A stretch of 7,149 bases of DNA. Origin: an uncultured Rhizobiaceae group bacterium (GTDB lineage: Bacteria > Pseudomonadota > Alphaproteobacteria > Rhizobiales > Rhizobiaceae). The stretch spans positions 1 through 7,149 of the forward strand of contig CALLHT010000171.1 in NCBI GenBank assembly GCA_938009335.1. Reading direction: 5' to 3'. The number at the start of each line of letters is the position of its first letter. Position 1 is the first letter of the stretch. Position numbers and translations under genes: made by a program. Shown one piece after another: positions 7,061 through 7,149 of the stretch. A model generated the notes under the pieces. It was not told the origin of the DNA and searched no databases. It worked only from the letters and a program-made list of their open reading frames with translations.

Positions 7061-7089
7061 AAAAAAGCCCTGATCTTGCGGTCAGGGCT
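7061..7089 (-). terminator. Rho-independent terminator of the gene entering from the right edge
   Basis: On the minus strand, AGCCCTGA (7089-7082) and TCAGGGCT (7073-7066) form a perfect 8-pair stem with an 8-base loop, followed by a run of six T (7066-7061, the first being shared with the stem). The run is on the minus-strand side only; the plus-strand exit (AATTTC) is poor. It therefore serves the minus-strand gene whose end lies at 7114 or 7104. The stem ends 20 bases before the M20 start codon. Confidence 0.9.
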
Positions 7090-7113
7090 AATTTCAGCAA
7101 ATATTACAATGCA

Positions 7114-7149
7114 CTACTCAGCCGCTTCTTTGCGAACTGCCGCACCCAC
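7114..7149 (-). CDS. C-terminal end of an unidentified gene
   Basis: The terminator just downstream says a minus-strand gene ends here. The preferred frame reads VGAAVRKEAAE and then TAG at 7116-7114, 24 bases before the terminator stem. An Ala/Glu/Lys-rich tail of this sort is a common protein ending. A second frame, WVRQFAKKRLSSAL ending in TAA at 7106-7104, cannot be excluded. Eleven codons are too few to name a product. Confidence 0.4.
   Translation of the reverse strand: MGAAVRKEAAE

Noticed and set aside
1..7149. Possible defence system, mobile element, CRISPR array or tRNA hidden in the window
   Set aside because: I read the gaps on both strands. All are under 150 bases and contain no arrayed repeats, tRNA-like cloverleaf, transposase fragment or target-site duplication. 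All long frames are accounted for by metabolic, transport or secreted proteins.

Overview
The window reads as ordinary core-metabolism DNA from an alphaproteobacterium, with an unusual gene order. The assignment to Alphaproteobacteria rests on the SucC and SucD lengths and wording, the PPDK sequence and moderate GC content. It is an inference from remembered family sequences; a marine Rhizobiales- or Rhodobacterales-like organism would fit. Every supported gene lies on the minus strand, so transcription runs from high to low coordinates.

In transcription order the layout is as follows. First comes the last few codons of an unidentified gene (7114-7149), closed by a clear intrinsic terminator (7061-7089). 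Next is an M20 family amidohydrolase/carboxypeptidase (5906-7045), then a 129-base gap holding a hairpin-rich sucC leader. Then come sucC, the succinyl-CoA ligase beta subunit (4583-5776), a LysE/RhtB-family amino acid exporter (3902-4576), and a small secreted protein of unknown function (3266-3853). These are followed by sucD, the succinyl-CoA ligase alpha subunit (2285-3187), a 149-base gap with a possible promoter, and the N-terminal four fifths of ppdK, pyruvate phosphate dikinase (1-2135), which runs off the left edge.

SucC and SucD form one TCA-cycle enzyme that interconverts succinyl-CoA and succinate with nucleotide synthesis. PPDK interconverts pyruvate and PEP, so the core genes sit at the junction of the TCA cycle and gluconeogenesis. 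sucC and sucD are normally adjacent, usually as mdh-sucC-sucD-sucA in alphaproteobacteria. Here an exporter gene and a secreted-protein gene sit between them, and ppdK rather than sucA follows sucD. sucC and lysE are 6 bases apart in the same frame and are probably translationally coupled. No terminator is evident between sucC and sucD, so one sucC-lysE-hypothetical-sucD transcript is plausible.

I see no mobile element, CRISPR array, tRNA, rRNA or defence-like system. The points most worth a second look are the split sucC/sucD arrangement, the secreted unknown protein caught inside it, and two mutually exclusive hairpins in the sucC leader, one of which would cover the ribosome binding site.
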